A DNA stretch of 13,773 nt, from the NCBI GenBank assembly GCA_028278465.1, contig JANQEF010000108.1, positions 1 through 13,773 on the forward strand, given 5' to 3'. The stretch is from Dehalococcoidia bacterium (lineage in GTDB: Bacteria; Chloroflexota; Dehalococcoidia; Lucifugimonadales; Lucifugimonadaceae). The notes below the pieces were generated by a model. That model was not told the DNA's origin. It saw only the letters and a list, made by a program, of their open reading frames with translations, and searched no databases. Made by a program: the position numbers and the translations under genes. Shown here one piece after another: positions 1 to 6,365 of this stretch (within the stretch, counting starts at the first letter, position 1; each line of letters starts with the position of its first letter).

Positions 1-615
1 CTCCGCACGCTCGTTCCACCTGCGCCTGCCTGCTGCCACGGCGCTGGCGGTCCGTCCCACGGCTTGCCACGAATACTTCGAGCCGAGGCGCGTCGCGACC
101 CAGCTCAGGCGAGGAGTGAAGACGGCGGCAGCGAGGACCAGCAGCACCAGCACGCGCAGAGAGGCCGCTGCGTAGTCGAGCGTAGTTACATTGAAGCGGT
201 CCCAGTTGGACGGCCAGATGGCGATCGTCTCGCCGAGTGTCCCGCCCATCGATTCGCCGGTCGGGCTGCCGGGTTCGGCGTTGACCATCCCGAGCACGCC
301 AGTGGCGGCGAACGCGACCAGCAGCGTCGGCAAGACGTAACGCCACTTTCGGACGGCAAATAGCGGTCGCCACGACACGATGTAGACCAGCGCGGCCGCC
401 CACAGTCCGAGTGGGACCACTGACCAGCCGAAGAACTCAAGCGTCCGTTCGCGCAGCGGGAAAGCGACTATCGCGGCCACGATGGCAAGCAGCAGAACGA
501 CTCTGACGGGATGCCGCAGCGCCAGCCGGAGTCCGAAGGGCGCGATCCCTTCCAGGAGCGATGCGCCCTTCGCTCCCGCGCCTCTCGCAGTCCTGCTTGT
601 GGCTCTAGACGTCAA
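1..615 (-). CDS. Probable FtsK/SpoIIIE-type DNA translocase, N-terminal membrane domain (3' end beyond window)
   Basis: The minus frame is open from a TGA at 619-621 to the window edge, giving 205 residues. It has about four hydrophobic segments, near residues 36-52, 64-80, 93-109 and 151-166. The short motif MGGTLGETI (123-131) lies before the last segment, where FtsK/SpoIIIE membrane domains carry a conserved GGxLG-type motif. A basic stretch (GRRRWNERAE) follows the last helix. FtsK proteins pump chromosomal DNA at the division septum, but the motor domain would lie outside this window, so the name rests on topology, this motif and the position after RNase J. The first possible start is TTG at 615, overlapping the RNase J end by 11 bases with only a weak GGTGA upstream. 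A later GTG (480) is possible. No early ATG exists. Another four-helix membrane protein cannot be excluded. Confidence 0.62.
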   Translation of the reverse strand, partial: MTSRATSRTARGAGAKGASLLEGIAPFGLRLALRHPVRVVLLLAIVAAIVAFPLRERTLEFFGWSVVPLGLWAAALVYIVSWRPLFAVRKWRYVLPTLLVAFAATGVLGMVNAEPGSPTGESMGGTLGETIAIWPSNWDRFNVTTLDYAAASLRVLVLLVLAAAVFTPRLSWVATRLGSKYSWQAVGRTASAVAAGRRRWNERAE

Positions 616-2281
616 TAGTCACCGGAATAACTAGCGGCCTGCGCTTTGTCCTTCTAGTCAGGTATCGCCCCACGGTGGCGCGAATCAGGTCCTCCAGCTC
701 GTTCCACTCTAGGTTCTCGTTCGAAAACCGTTCAAGCACGGGCTGAAGCTCATCTCTCGTATCTTCGAACAGGGATTCGGCGTCGGCGGCGTGCACGAAA
801 CCCATAGAAACAAGCCGCGGCTCACCCACGATTCGCCTATTGTCACGGTCGATAGCTAACGAGACTGTTACGATCCCCTCGCGTGCCAGCGACCGGCGCT
901 CGACGACCACGTTTCCAGCTTCATCCCACAGTCCGAGACCGTGGACGAATATGTGTCCTGCGACCTCGCGGTCGACGATCTCGGCGCTCTGCGAGGTCAG
1001 TTCCAGCACATCGCCGTCTGTCAGCACGATCGAGTTCTCCGGCGCCACGCCCTGGTCGACCGCGAGGTCGGCGTGCGCCCGCAGCATCCTGAACTCGCCG
1101 TGAACCGGCACGAAGTACTGCGGTCGTGTCAGGTTCAGCACCAGCCGCAACTCTTCGCGGCGGGCATGGCCCGAAACGTGCGTGTTCGCCTGCCGGTTCG
1201 TCACCACGCGCGCGCCGAGCTGCACAAGGTCGTTTATCGAATCGTTGACCGCCACCTCGTTGCCGGGGATCGTGTTGGCGGAGAGGATGATGGTGTCGTC
1301 CTCGCGGATAGAGATCTCGCGGTGCTGGTCACGCGACATGCGGACAAGTCCCGACGAAGGCTCGCCCTGGCTTCCGGTGGTCATCACAATCACGCGGCGT
1401 TCAGGAAGTGACTCGGCCTCGGCTGCGCTGATCATGAGGCCGTCGGGGATGCGCAGATGGCCCAGCTCACGCGCCAACTTCGTGTTCTCGACCATGCTGC
1501 GGCCCAGCACCACCAGCTTGCGGTCGAACGCCTCGGCCGCGTCCGCCACAATCTGGATCCGTGCGATCTGCGAGGCGAAGCTCGAGACGATGACGCGGCC
1601 CGGCGCCTCAGCAATCAGGCCGAACAGACCGTCTGTCACGGCCCGGTCGGACTCCGATGCGCCCTCCTCCTCGGCGTAGGTCGAGTCTGACATCAGCAGG
1701 AACACGCCATCGTTGCTGATCCTCGCAAGCTGCCGCAGGTCGCTCGGCTCGCCGACCATCGGGTCGTGATCGATCTTGAAGTCGCCGGTGTGAACCACCT
1801 TGCCAAGCGGCGTGTCGATGGCGATGCCGCAGGCGTCCGGGATGCTGTGAGTGACGTCGAACCACTCGACGTCTAGATCGCCGGCTCTGATCTTTTCTCC
1901 GGGTGCGACGCGGTTCAGCTCGGCGTCTGCGAGGAGCCCGGCGTTGCGCAGCTTCTGGCGGACCAGTTCGATCGCCATGCGAGGCGCGTAGACCGGGACG
2001 TTGAGCCTGTTCAGCAGGTGCGGAACGGCGCCGATGTGATCTTCGTGTCCATGCGTGATCAGCACGGCCCGCACGCGCTCAGCGTTGTCAGCCAGGTAGT
2101 CCATATTCGGGATCACAACATCGATCCCGGGCATGTCCACCTCGGGGAACAGGACTCCGGCGTCGATCACGACGATGTCTTCGCCGTACTCGACTACCAT
2201 CATGTTTTTACCGATTTCACCCAGGCCGCCGAGCGGTAGAAGTCGCAGCGGCAGCTGGTTTCGAGCATCTGCAGTTGTCAT
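605..2281 (-). CDS. rnj: Ribonuclease J (metallo-beta-lactamase / beta-CASP RNase)
   Basis: A 558-residue protein of normal RNase J length. RNase J is a zinc-dependent 5'-3' exonuclease and endonuclease that matures rRNA and degrades mRNA in the cytoplasm. The metal-binding HGHEDH motif is at residues 77-82, followed by H145 and D167 (HTGDF). The beta-CASP domain follows, with TTGSQGEPSSGL at 301-312, HVSGH at 368-372 and the late metal-ligand histidine in VPVHGE (H394). The C-terminal oligomerisation domain ends in a typical VIPV stretch. An upstream in-frame TTG (2293) would add four residues, but the ATG at 2281 is preferred because the protein then begins shortly before the conserved LRLLPLGGLGEIGKN. 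Neither start has a strong ribosome binding site. The last bases overlap the downstream membrane gene, so the two are probably cotranscribed. Function is nearly certain; the J1/J2 distinction cannot be made. Confidence 0.97.
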   Translation of the reverse strand: MTTADARNQLPLRLLPLGGLGEIGKNMMVVEYGEDIVVIDAGVLFPEVDMPGIDVVIPNMDYLADNAERVRAVLITHGHEDHIGAVPHLLNRLNVPVYAPRMAIELVRQKLRNAGLLADAELNRVAPGEKIRAGDLDVEWFDVTHSIPDACGIAIDTPLGKVVHTGDFKIDHDPMVGEPSDLRQLARISNDGVFLLMSDSTYAEEEGASESDRAVTDGLFGLIAEAPGRVIVSSFASQIARIQIVADAAEAFDRKLVVLGRSMVENTKLARELGHLRIPDGLMISAAEAESLPERRVIVMTTGSQGEPSSGLVRMSRDQHREISIREDDTIILSANTIPGNEVAVNDSINDLVQLGARVVTNRQANTHVSGHARREELRLVLNLTRPQYFVPVHGEFRMLRAHADLAVDQGVAPENSIVLTDGDVLELTSQSAEIVDREVAGHIFVHGLGLWDEAGNVVVERRSLAREGIVTVSLAIDRDNRRIVGEPRLVSMGFVHAADAESLFEDTRDELQPVLERFSNENLEWNELEDLIRATVGRYLTRRTKRRPLVIPVTIDV

Positions 2282-2434
2282 AGGGTGTCTCAATCTAGTT
2301 CAAGCCGTTGGCCCGGCGGAGTACACGGAAAGTGCGGATGTGACGGCTTTTTGGTGGTGGATGAGCGCGGAGCGGCACGGTTCGGCGCAAGTTCGAAGTC
2401 GGCCGCAGGTGAGTGGCAAAAGGCGAAAGGCCTC

Positions 2435-2455
2435 AAAAACCGGACGCTGAGCGGT
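2435..2455 (-). terminator. Weak candidate terminator after the uracil-DNA glycosylase gene
   Basis: On the minus strand, ACCG (2455-2452) can pair with CGGT (2442-2439) around a nine-base loop, leading straight into a run of five T (2439-2435). It lies within 10-30 bases of the glycosylase stop. The stem is only four base pairs, so this is a suggestion. The rest of the 182-base gap before the rnj ATG (2282-2463) shows no clear promoter. Confidence 0.22.
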
Positions 2456-2463
2456 CGAGGCGC

Positions 2464-3195
2464 CTAGAAAAGCGTCATCTGATCCTGGTCGCCAGACGTT
2501 TCGTCTGTTGACGGTTCAGCAAGCGGCGTCTGCGTCGATCCGTTCGTGTCGTTCGCGCTGTTCGCGGTCGCCGCGACCGCTGTCTCGCGCACCGCCGGAC
2601 CGTCCGGAGCCGACGACCTGAGCAGCAGCGATTCGCGGACCGCTTCAGGTATCCGCTTCATGTCCTGCACCAGCGTCTCATTCAGCCGCGGGTTTCGCAG
2701 CGCGGCGGCCGGGTGATAGACCGGCAACAGAACCCTCTTTCCGAGGCTGATGATCCGGCCGTGGTCGTTGGAGATCTTGCCCTGCGGATAGAACCGCAGC
2801 ATCGAGTGCCTGCCGAGCGTCACGATCACCCGCGGGTCGATCAGCTCAATCTGCGCCCGCAGGTATGGCATGCAGGCGTCGACCTCATCCGGCTCCGGGT
2901 CGCGATTTCCGGGCGGGCGGCACTTTACGACGTTGGTTATGAAGACGTCTTCGCGCCGCAGAGGCACCTGTTCGAGCAGCGAGTCGAGCAACTGGCCGGC
3001 GCGCCCGACGAACGGCAACCCCTGCTCATCCTCGTTCTGGCCGGGACCCTCGCCGATGAACATCACTGCGGCCGTCGACGACCCGTCACCCGGCACGGCG
3101 TGAGTGCGCGTCTCGGAAAGCACGCACCGGGTGCAGGAGAGCACCTCGCCTGCTATCTGGTCGACGGAGGTCCAGGATGAACTGTGCTCACTCAC
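2464..3195 (-). CDS. Uracil-DNA glycosylase, family 4 (Fe-S)
   Basis: This 243-residue protein belongs to the family 4 uracil-DNA glycosylases, which cut uracil from DNA to begin base-excision repair. Four cysteines, C21, C24, C92 and C108, have the spacing of the family's 4Fe-4S cluster. The catalytic motif GEGPGQNEDEQGLPFVG is at 48-64, TNVVKCRPPGNRDP at 87-100, and the HPAAALRNP motif at 161-169. Residues from about 195 onward form a low-complexity tail rich in A, T, S, D and E, ending in QMTLF, which resembles the bacterial sliding-clamp-binding peptide. The start is GTG at 3195; I see no strong ribosome binding site and no better nearby start that keeps the first cysteine pair. A hairpin terminator upstream suggests it does not depend on the acpP unit. 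The family is secure; clamp binding is inferred. Confidence 0.95.
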   Translation of the reverse strand: MSEHSSSWTSVDQIAGEVLSCTRCVLSETRTHAVPGDGSSTAAVMFIGEGPGQNEDEQGLPFVGRAGQLLDSLLEQVPLRREDVFITNVVKCRPPGNRDPEPDEVDACMPYLRAQIELIDPRVIVTLGRHSMLRFYPQGKISNDHGRIISLGKRVLLPVYHPAAALRNPRLNETLVQDMKRIPEAVRESLLLRSSAPDGPAVRETAVAATANSANDTNGSTQTPLAEPSTDETSGDQDQMTLF

Positions 3196-3296
3196 GGCTA
3201 TATCCGGCGGATTGGCGAATAGGTTGAGAGTGCCGCGAAGTTATCACAGGTTGCCGTGTCGCATACACCGTACAGGCGATTTTGCTGCGAGACGCG

Positions 3297-3325
3297 AAAC
3301 GAGGCGGGAGCTAAAACCCGCCTCG
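3297..3325 (-). terminator. Hairpin terminator at the end of the acpP transcription unit
   Basis: A perfect nine-base-pair inverted repeat (3300-3308 with 3317-3325, stem CGAGGCGGG / CCCGCCTCG) encloses an eight-base loop and is followed on the minus strand by three T, then CGCG. It begins 65 bases past the acpP stop. The stem is GC-rich and stable, while the T tract is short. Between it and the GTG of the glycosylase (3196-3296) I see no convincing promoter, though one would be expected there. Confidence 0.6.
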
Positions 3326-3390
3326 CAGCTTAACGAGAACCAGATCTGGCCGCGGGCGAAAGTATCGCCGACTGCCAGCCTCGTTCCGGA

Positions 3391-3648
3391 CTAGTCGGTG
3401 ATGCCGCGGCCCTTGATGTACTCGACGGCGTCGTTAACCGTCTTGATCTCTTCTGCGTCCTCGTCTGAGATCTCGAGCGGTGTGTCGTCCGAGCCGAACT
3501 CCTCTTCGATGGCCATGATCAACTCGACCACGTCCAGCGAGTCGGCATTCAGGTCCTCGGTGAAAGAGGATTCGGGTTTCACTTCGTCTGCTTCGACGCT
3601 CAGTTTCTCGGCCGTGATATCCCGGACCCGCTCCAAAACGGTCGCCAT
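3391..3648 (-). CDS. acpP: Acyl carrier protein
   Basis: An 85-residue, strongly acidic protein with the standard acyl carrier fold. It carries growing fatty-acyl chains on a phosphopantetheine arm attached to serine 37 in the motif NADSLDVVEL (34-43). It has the usual four-helix layout and an acidic helix II (ELIMAIEEEF, 42-51) that docks fatty-acid synthase enzymes. Two ATGs are possible. The one at 3657 lies one base from the GGAGGT ribosome binding site, too close for efficient use. The one at 3648 sits ten bases away and gives the typical MATVLERV start, so it is chosen. The gene is the last of the DUF177-rpmF-fabD-nusB-acpP unit, 119 bases after nusB, and is followed by a strong hairpin. 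Its partner FabD is two genes upstream. Confidence 0.97.
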   Translation of the reverse strand: MATVLERVRDITAEKLSVEADEVKPESSFTEDLNADSLDVVELIMAIEEEFGSDDTPLEISDEDAEEIKTVNDAVEYIKGRGITD

Positions 3649-3658
3649 GTCTCTCATT

Positions 3659-3664
3659 ACCTCC
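3659..3664 (-). promoter_or_regulatory. Ribosome binding site deciding the acpP start
   Basis: GGAGGT on the minus strand is one base from the ATG at 3657 and ten bases from the ATG at 3648. The spacing favours 3648, the start used here. Confidence 0.7.
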
Positions 3665-3684
3665 AGGGCAGGGGCGTGATCTCA

Positions 3685-3700
3685 GCGTCCACGCGGACGC
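3685..3700 (-). repeat. Perfect inverted repeat in the acpP leader
   Basis: GCGTCC (3685-3690) and GGACGC (3695-3700) form a perfect six-base-pair stem with a four-base loop, in the nusB-acpP gap and about 20 bases upstream of the acpP ribosome binding site. It could be an RNA hairpin or a protein site. There is no T tract, so it is not an obvious terminator. I do not see a clear promoter in this gap. Confidence 0.4.
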
Positions 3701-3767
3701 GTTGTCGATCAATCAGATATTTGAATTTCGACGCACCCTGCTGTAGTCGCACAGGCACGACAGCGCC

Positions 3768-4295
3768 CTATCGTAGCAGAGCGCCCAGCACTCCGTTAAC
3801 AAACCTGGGCGATGAATCCGACCCGAACAGCTTCGCAAGCTCTACGGCCTCGTTCACGGCGACGGCCTGCGGCGTGTCGTGGTCCGGCTCCAGTTCGGCC
3901 AGCGCGATCCTCAGGATGTTCCGGTCCACTGCGCCCAGCTGATCGGCCGGGAACTCCTTCGCAACGCTGGCGATCCGGGCATCGAGGTCTGCGCGGTTGT
4001 CACTGACGAACTTGACCAGCACTTCCGCTCGCTTCGACTGCGATTCCGAGAGTCGCTCGTAGGCAGGGAGGCGTTGGAGCGCTCGCAGGGCCGGATGCCC
4101 GGTGATGTCCTCTTCATACAGCGCCTGCAACACCGCTGCGCGTGCGCCGCGCGGTCCGCGCGGAATGGGCGGAGCTTTCTCGCTGATGGTGCGGCCACCG
4201 GCAAGCCTGTCCAGCTTGTCGGTCAGCTGCTCTTCCATCGCTTCGGGATTGGCCGGCTCTTCCACATCGCCGTCGGCTGTCGGATCGAGATGCAT
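3768..4295 (-). CDS. nusB: Transcription antitermination factor NusB
   Basis: A 175-residue protein whose residues 50-175 match NusB, which binds boxA RNA with NusE (ribosomal protein S10) and prevents early termination in rRNA operons. Visible family features are the opening helix ARAAVLQALYEEDI (51-64), DRNILRIALAELE (124-136) and the C-terminal AVNEAVELAKLFGS...RFVNGVLGALLR (146-175). The first 45 or so residues are an acidic and proline-rich extension, without visible domain character, that most NusB proteins lack. The ATG at 4295 is the first in frame; an in-frame Met at residue 20 is an alternative and would still leave a short extension. The gene lies 47 bases after fabD and 119 before acpP, inside a fatty-acid and ribosome unit. 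Identification is firm; the exact start is less so. Confidence 0.93.
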   Translation of the reverse strand: MHLDPTADGDVEEPANPEAMEEQLTDKLDRLAGGRTISEKAPPIPRGPRGARAAVLQALYEEDITGHPALRALQRLPAYERLSESQSKRAEVLVKFVSDNRADLDARIASVAKEFPADQLGAVDRNILRIALAELEPDHDTPQAVAVNEAVELAKLFGSDSSPRFVNGVLGALLR

Positions 4296-4342
4296 CGCTT
4301 CAGTCTCGACCTGTGAGGAAGAACCTGCTGGGACGGAGTCGA

Positions 4343-5284
4343 CTAGCAGTCGGCGGCGTACGCCTGGACGGCGTCGAAGTCACCGACGCTGCGGACCTTC
4401 GCGTCTTTGACGATCCGCTTGACCATGCCTGAGAGCACCTGGCCGGGGCCGATCTCGACGAACTCGTTGACGCCGTTCTCGTACATGTAGTTGATCGAGT
4501 TGTTCCACTGCACACACGACTGGAGCTGAGTCTTGAGCTCGTCACGCACCTCTTCGGCGGTCGTGAGTGGAGCGGCCGTGACGTTGCCGATGATCGGAAC
4601 GTCCGGGTCTGCGAAGTCAAGCTCGTCGAGCCGCTCGTCCAAGCCGGACTGCGCCGGGTCCATGAGGCCGGAGTGGAAAGCGCCGTTGACCTGTAGCGGG
4701 ATCGCCCGCTTGGCGCCACGGGCAGATGCGAGGTCGATAGCGCGGGCGAGGCGCTGGTGCGAGCCGGAGATGATGATCTGCTGCGCGGTGTTGATGTTCG
4801 AGATATAGGTTCCGGCCTCGCGGCACACCTCTTCAACCGTCTGCTCGTCGACGCCGATGATCGCCGCCATTCCGCCGGGCTTCTCGTCGCATGCATGCTG
4901 CATGAGGCGACCGCGGTCCACTACCAGTTTCACAGTGTCCTCGATCGACAGGACGCCGGCGACTGCGAGAGATGAGTACTCGCCGAGGCTGTGGCCGGTG
5001 GTCATCGAAGGAAGCTGAATACAGTCGGTCGCCTCCTCCATCGCCTTCCACGCCGCCAGCGAGACCGCGGTGATGGCAGGCTGCGCGTTCTCAGTGCGGG
5101 TCAGGTCATCCGCCGGCCCCTCGAACATGACGTCAGTGAGGTTTCGCCCCAGCACATCGTTGATCTCTTCGAACACCTCGCGGGCTGCGATGGAGTTCTG
5201 GTGAAGGTCCTTGCCCATTCCCACGGCCTGCGAAGCCTGGCCAGGGAATATGAAAGCGAACTTCTGTGGCGTCTCGACTGGCAT
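4343..5284 (-). CDS. fabD: Malonyl-CoA:acyl carrier protein transacylase FabD
   Basis: A 313-residue enzyme that moves malonyl from CoA to acyl carrier protein, supplying the extender unit for fatty-acid synthesis. It has the full set of family marks: FPGQASQ near the start (13-19), the nucleophile motif GHSLGE (97-102, serine 99), the substrate-binding arginine in RGRLMQ (R124), the catalytic histidine in GAFHSGLM (H204), and EIGPGQVLSGMVKRI near the end (277-291). The frame stays open upstream to an ATG at 5407, which would overlap rpmF and add 41 unrelated residues. The ATG at 5284 is preferred because an AGGAG lies ten bases upstream and MPVETPQKFAFIFPGQ is a normal FabD beginning. The acceptor protein is encoded two genes downstream. 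Confidence 0.97.
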   Translation of the reverse strand: MPVETPQKFAFIFPGQASQAVGMGKDLHQNSIAAREVFEEINDVLGRNLTDVMFEGPADDLTRTENAQPAITAVSLAAWKAMEEATDCIQLPSMTTGHSLGEYSSLAVAGVLSIEDTVKLVVDRGRLMQHACDEKPGGMAAIIGVDEQTVEEVCREAGTYISNINTAQQIIISGSHQRLARAIDLASARGAKRAIPLQVNGAFHSGLMDPAQSGLDERLDELDFADPDVPIIGNVTAAPLTTAEEVRDELKTQLQSCVQWNNSINYMYENGVNEFVEIGPGQVLSGMVKRIVKDAKVRSVGDFDAVQAYAADC

Positions 5285-5336
5285 CGTTGCGAATCTCCTG
5301 GGTTGGTCCTGCGAATGTGCCGAAAGGCGTGAGCTA

Positions 5337-5585
5337 TCAGGACTCCGAATCTTCGGTAGCCACCGCGGCGGCAGTTTGCCTCGTTTCGAGGAGGTTGTCC
5401 AGCGCAAAGGAGCCGGGGAGCGTCCTTCCCTTGTAGTTGCCGCACATCGGACAAGCCCTGTGAGGGCGAATCGTTATGCCGCGCGGGCAGGGACAGGTCG
5501 ATATGGCGGGGAGCGAAAGCGACTGGTGAGCGCGGTTGTGGCCGCGCTGCCTGCGGGTTCGCTTTTTCTTCGGTAACGGGGTCAT
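5337..5585 (-). CDS. rpmF: 50S ribosomal protein bL32, variant with long C-terminal tail
   Basis: An 82-residue protein. The first 54 residues are clearly bL32, a small zinc-ribbon protein of the large ribosomal subunit: basic N-terminus PKKKRTRRQRGHNRAH (5-20), then the ribbon with PHRACPMCGNYKGR (41-54). Two things are unusual. The first cysteine pair is CxC (C31, C33) instead of the usual CxxC, and the gap to the second pair (C45, C48) is longer. After KGR, where most bL32 proteins nearly end, there are 28 further residues, ending acidic (ATEDSES). A GGCGGA lies about ten bases before the ATG. The gene sits 30 bases after the DUF177 gene, the usual partner of rpmF, and 52 bases before fabD. 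Identity is secure; the tail is unexplained. Confidence 0.95.
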   Translation of the reverse strand: MTPLPKKKRTRRQRGHNRAHQSLSLPAISTCPCPRGITIRPHRACPMCGNYKGRTLPGSFALDNLLETRQTAAAVATEDSES

Positions 5586-5615
5586 CTGTGCAATTCCGCC
5601 GCTGACTGGGTGCGG

Positions 5616-6155
5616 CTAACCGGTGGAGTTTGAGGTTCTTGCGCCGAGTTCGGCAAGCGAGCGCCAGCGTGGGTCGATGGGATTTTGGTCACACCTGCAC
5701 GTGGCACGGTTGCGGTTGGCGAAGCAGACGGTACAGATGCCGGCGCAGTCCTCCTTGCAGAGCGGCGCCAGCGGCACCGACAGCGAAAGGGCCTGCGCGA
5801 GGGCGTCCGACATGTCCAGCATGTTCCGTGCATCGATGAGCAGAGCAGGGTCGAAGTCTGCGGCGCCGGGCGCCGGCCTGTCGCTCATCAGGTCACGGTT
5901 CGCCGGTTCAAACTCCTCTTCAAATTCCGACTGAATGTTCAACACCGCGGGCGCCAGGCACCTGCTGCAGGTGTCCTCAACCGTCGCCGAGACAGTCGCT
6001 GACACCAGAACGGTCCTGTCGGTCCTCAGCATGCGGACCGGCCCGCTGACCTCGAAGAAACGGTGGCGGTCTGTGTAGACCTCGCCGTCATCGATCGCCA
6101 GTTGCCTTGTTGCTCCTTCACGAGCGGTGAGCAGGCTGGCGACGTTGAAGATCAT
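5616..6155 (-). CDS. DUF177 family protein (YceD-like), large-subunit rRNA accumulation
   Basis: A 179-residue protein of the DUF177/YceD family, which is almost always encoded just before rpmF. Bacterial and plant members are linked to accumulation of 23S rRNA, but the molecular action is not established. The family pattern is visible: a CSRCL pair at 63-67, an acidic stretch (EFEEEFEP, 77-84), a central DALAQALSLSVPLAPLC block (117-133), then a C-terminal cysteine group (C133, C137, C141, C144, plus C153 and C155) and the closing DPRWRSLAEL (161-170). The extra C153/C155 pair suggests metal binding. Start ATG 6155 has GGAG nine bases upstream. It is the first gene of the unit driven by the promoter at 6214-6243, with a leader of about 50 bases. 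Confidence 0.9.
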   Translation of the reverse strand: MIFNVASLLTAREGATRQLAIDDGEVYTDRHRFFEVSGPVRMLRTDRTVLVSATVSATVEDTCSRCLAPAVLNIQSEFEEEFEPANRDLMSDRPAPGAADFDPALLIDARNMLDMSDALAQALSLSVPLAPLCKEDCAGICTVCFANRNRATCRCDQNPIDPRWRSLAELGARTSNSTG

Positions 6156-6213
6156 CTGATCGGTCTCCGTGCACAGGCGAAATCGGGTCGATTCACGTTG
6201 CGCACAAGCGAAA

Positions 6214-6243
6214 ATTCTACGCCTCGCGAGTAGCGAGCGTCAA
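6214..6243 (-). promoter_or_regulatory. Sigma-70-type promoter for the DUF177-rpmF-fabD-nusB-acpP unit
   Basis: On the minus strand TTGACG (6243-6238) is separated by 18 bases from TAGAAT (6219-6214). Each hexamer matches five of six consensus positions. Transcription would start near 6207, leaving a leader of about 50 bases before the DUF177 ATG. Confidence 0.7.
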
Positions 6244-6299
6244 CGCGATTCCGCAATGTGAACGGCGTGCTTCACCAGTGCGTCTGGGCGTAAGGAGCA

Positions 6300-6327
6300 G
6301 GTGATGCGGATTCTGTTTGCATGCACC
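6300..6327. repeat. Imperfect inverted repeat downstream of the acyl-CoA dehydrogenase gene
   Basis: GGTGATGC (6300-6307) pairs with GCATgCACC (6319-6327) with one bulged base and an 11-base loop, about 40-70 bases past the dehydrogenase stop. It may be a transcript-end hairpin but lacks a T tract. The rest of the gap 6156-6365 holds only the promoter and ribosome binding site of the next unit. Confidence 0.25.
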
Positions 6328-6365
6328 TTGACCCGAGAACAGGAGCCCTTTCAGCAGGTCGGAGC

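Noticed and set aside
186..440. 84-codon minus-strand frame at the left edge
   Set aside because: A different minus-strand frame is open over the whole region and encodes coherent membrane helices, so this one is a shadow.
941..1411. 156-codon plus-strand open frame antisense to RNase J
   Set aside because: It lies wholly inside a well-supported gene on the other strand; its translation has no recognisable domain and such shadows are common in GC-rich DNA.
2294..2463. Possible small RNA or promoter in the gap upstream of rnj
   Set aside because: I found no paired -35 and -10, no strong structure and no conserved RNA motif; only a weak terminator-like stem near its upstream end.
2713..3180. 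155-codon plus-strand open frame antisense to the uracil-DNA glycosylase
   Set aside because: A mirror of the real coding frame with no family resemblance and no convincing ribosome binding site.
3879..4316. 145-codon plus-strand open frame antisense to nusB
   Set aside because: Overlaps a conserved gene completely and shows no protein-like motifs.
5285..5407. Upstream extension of fabD to an ATG at 5407
   Set aside because: It overlaps rpmF in another frame, the added residues are unlike FabD, and the ATG at 5284 has a good AGGAG.
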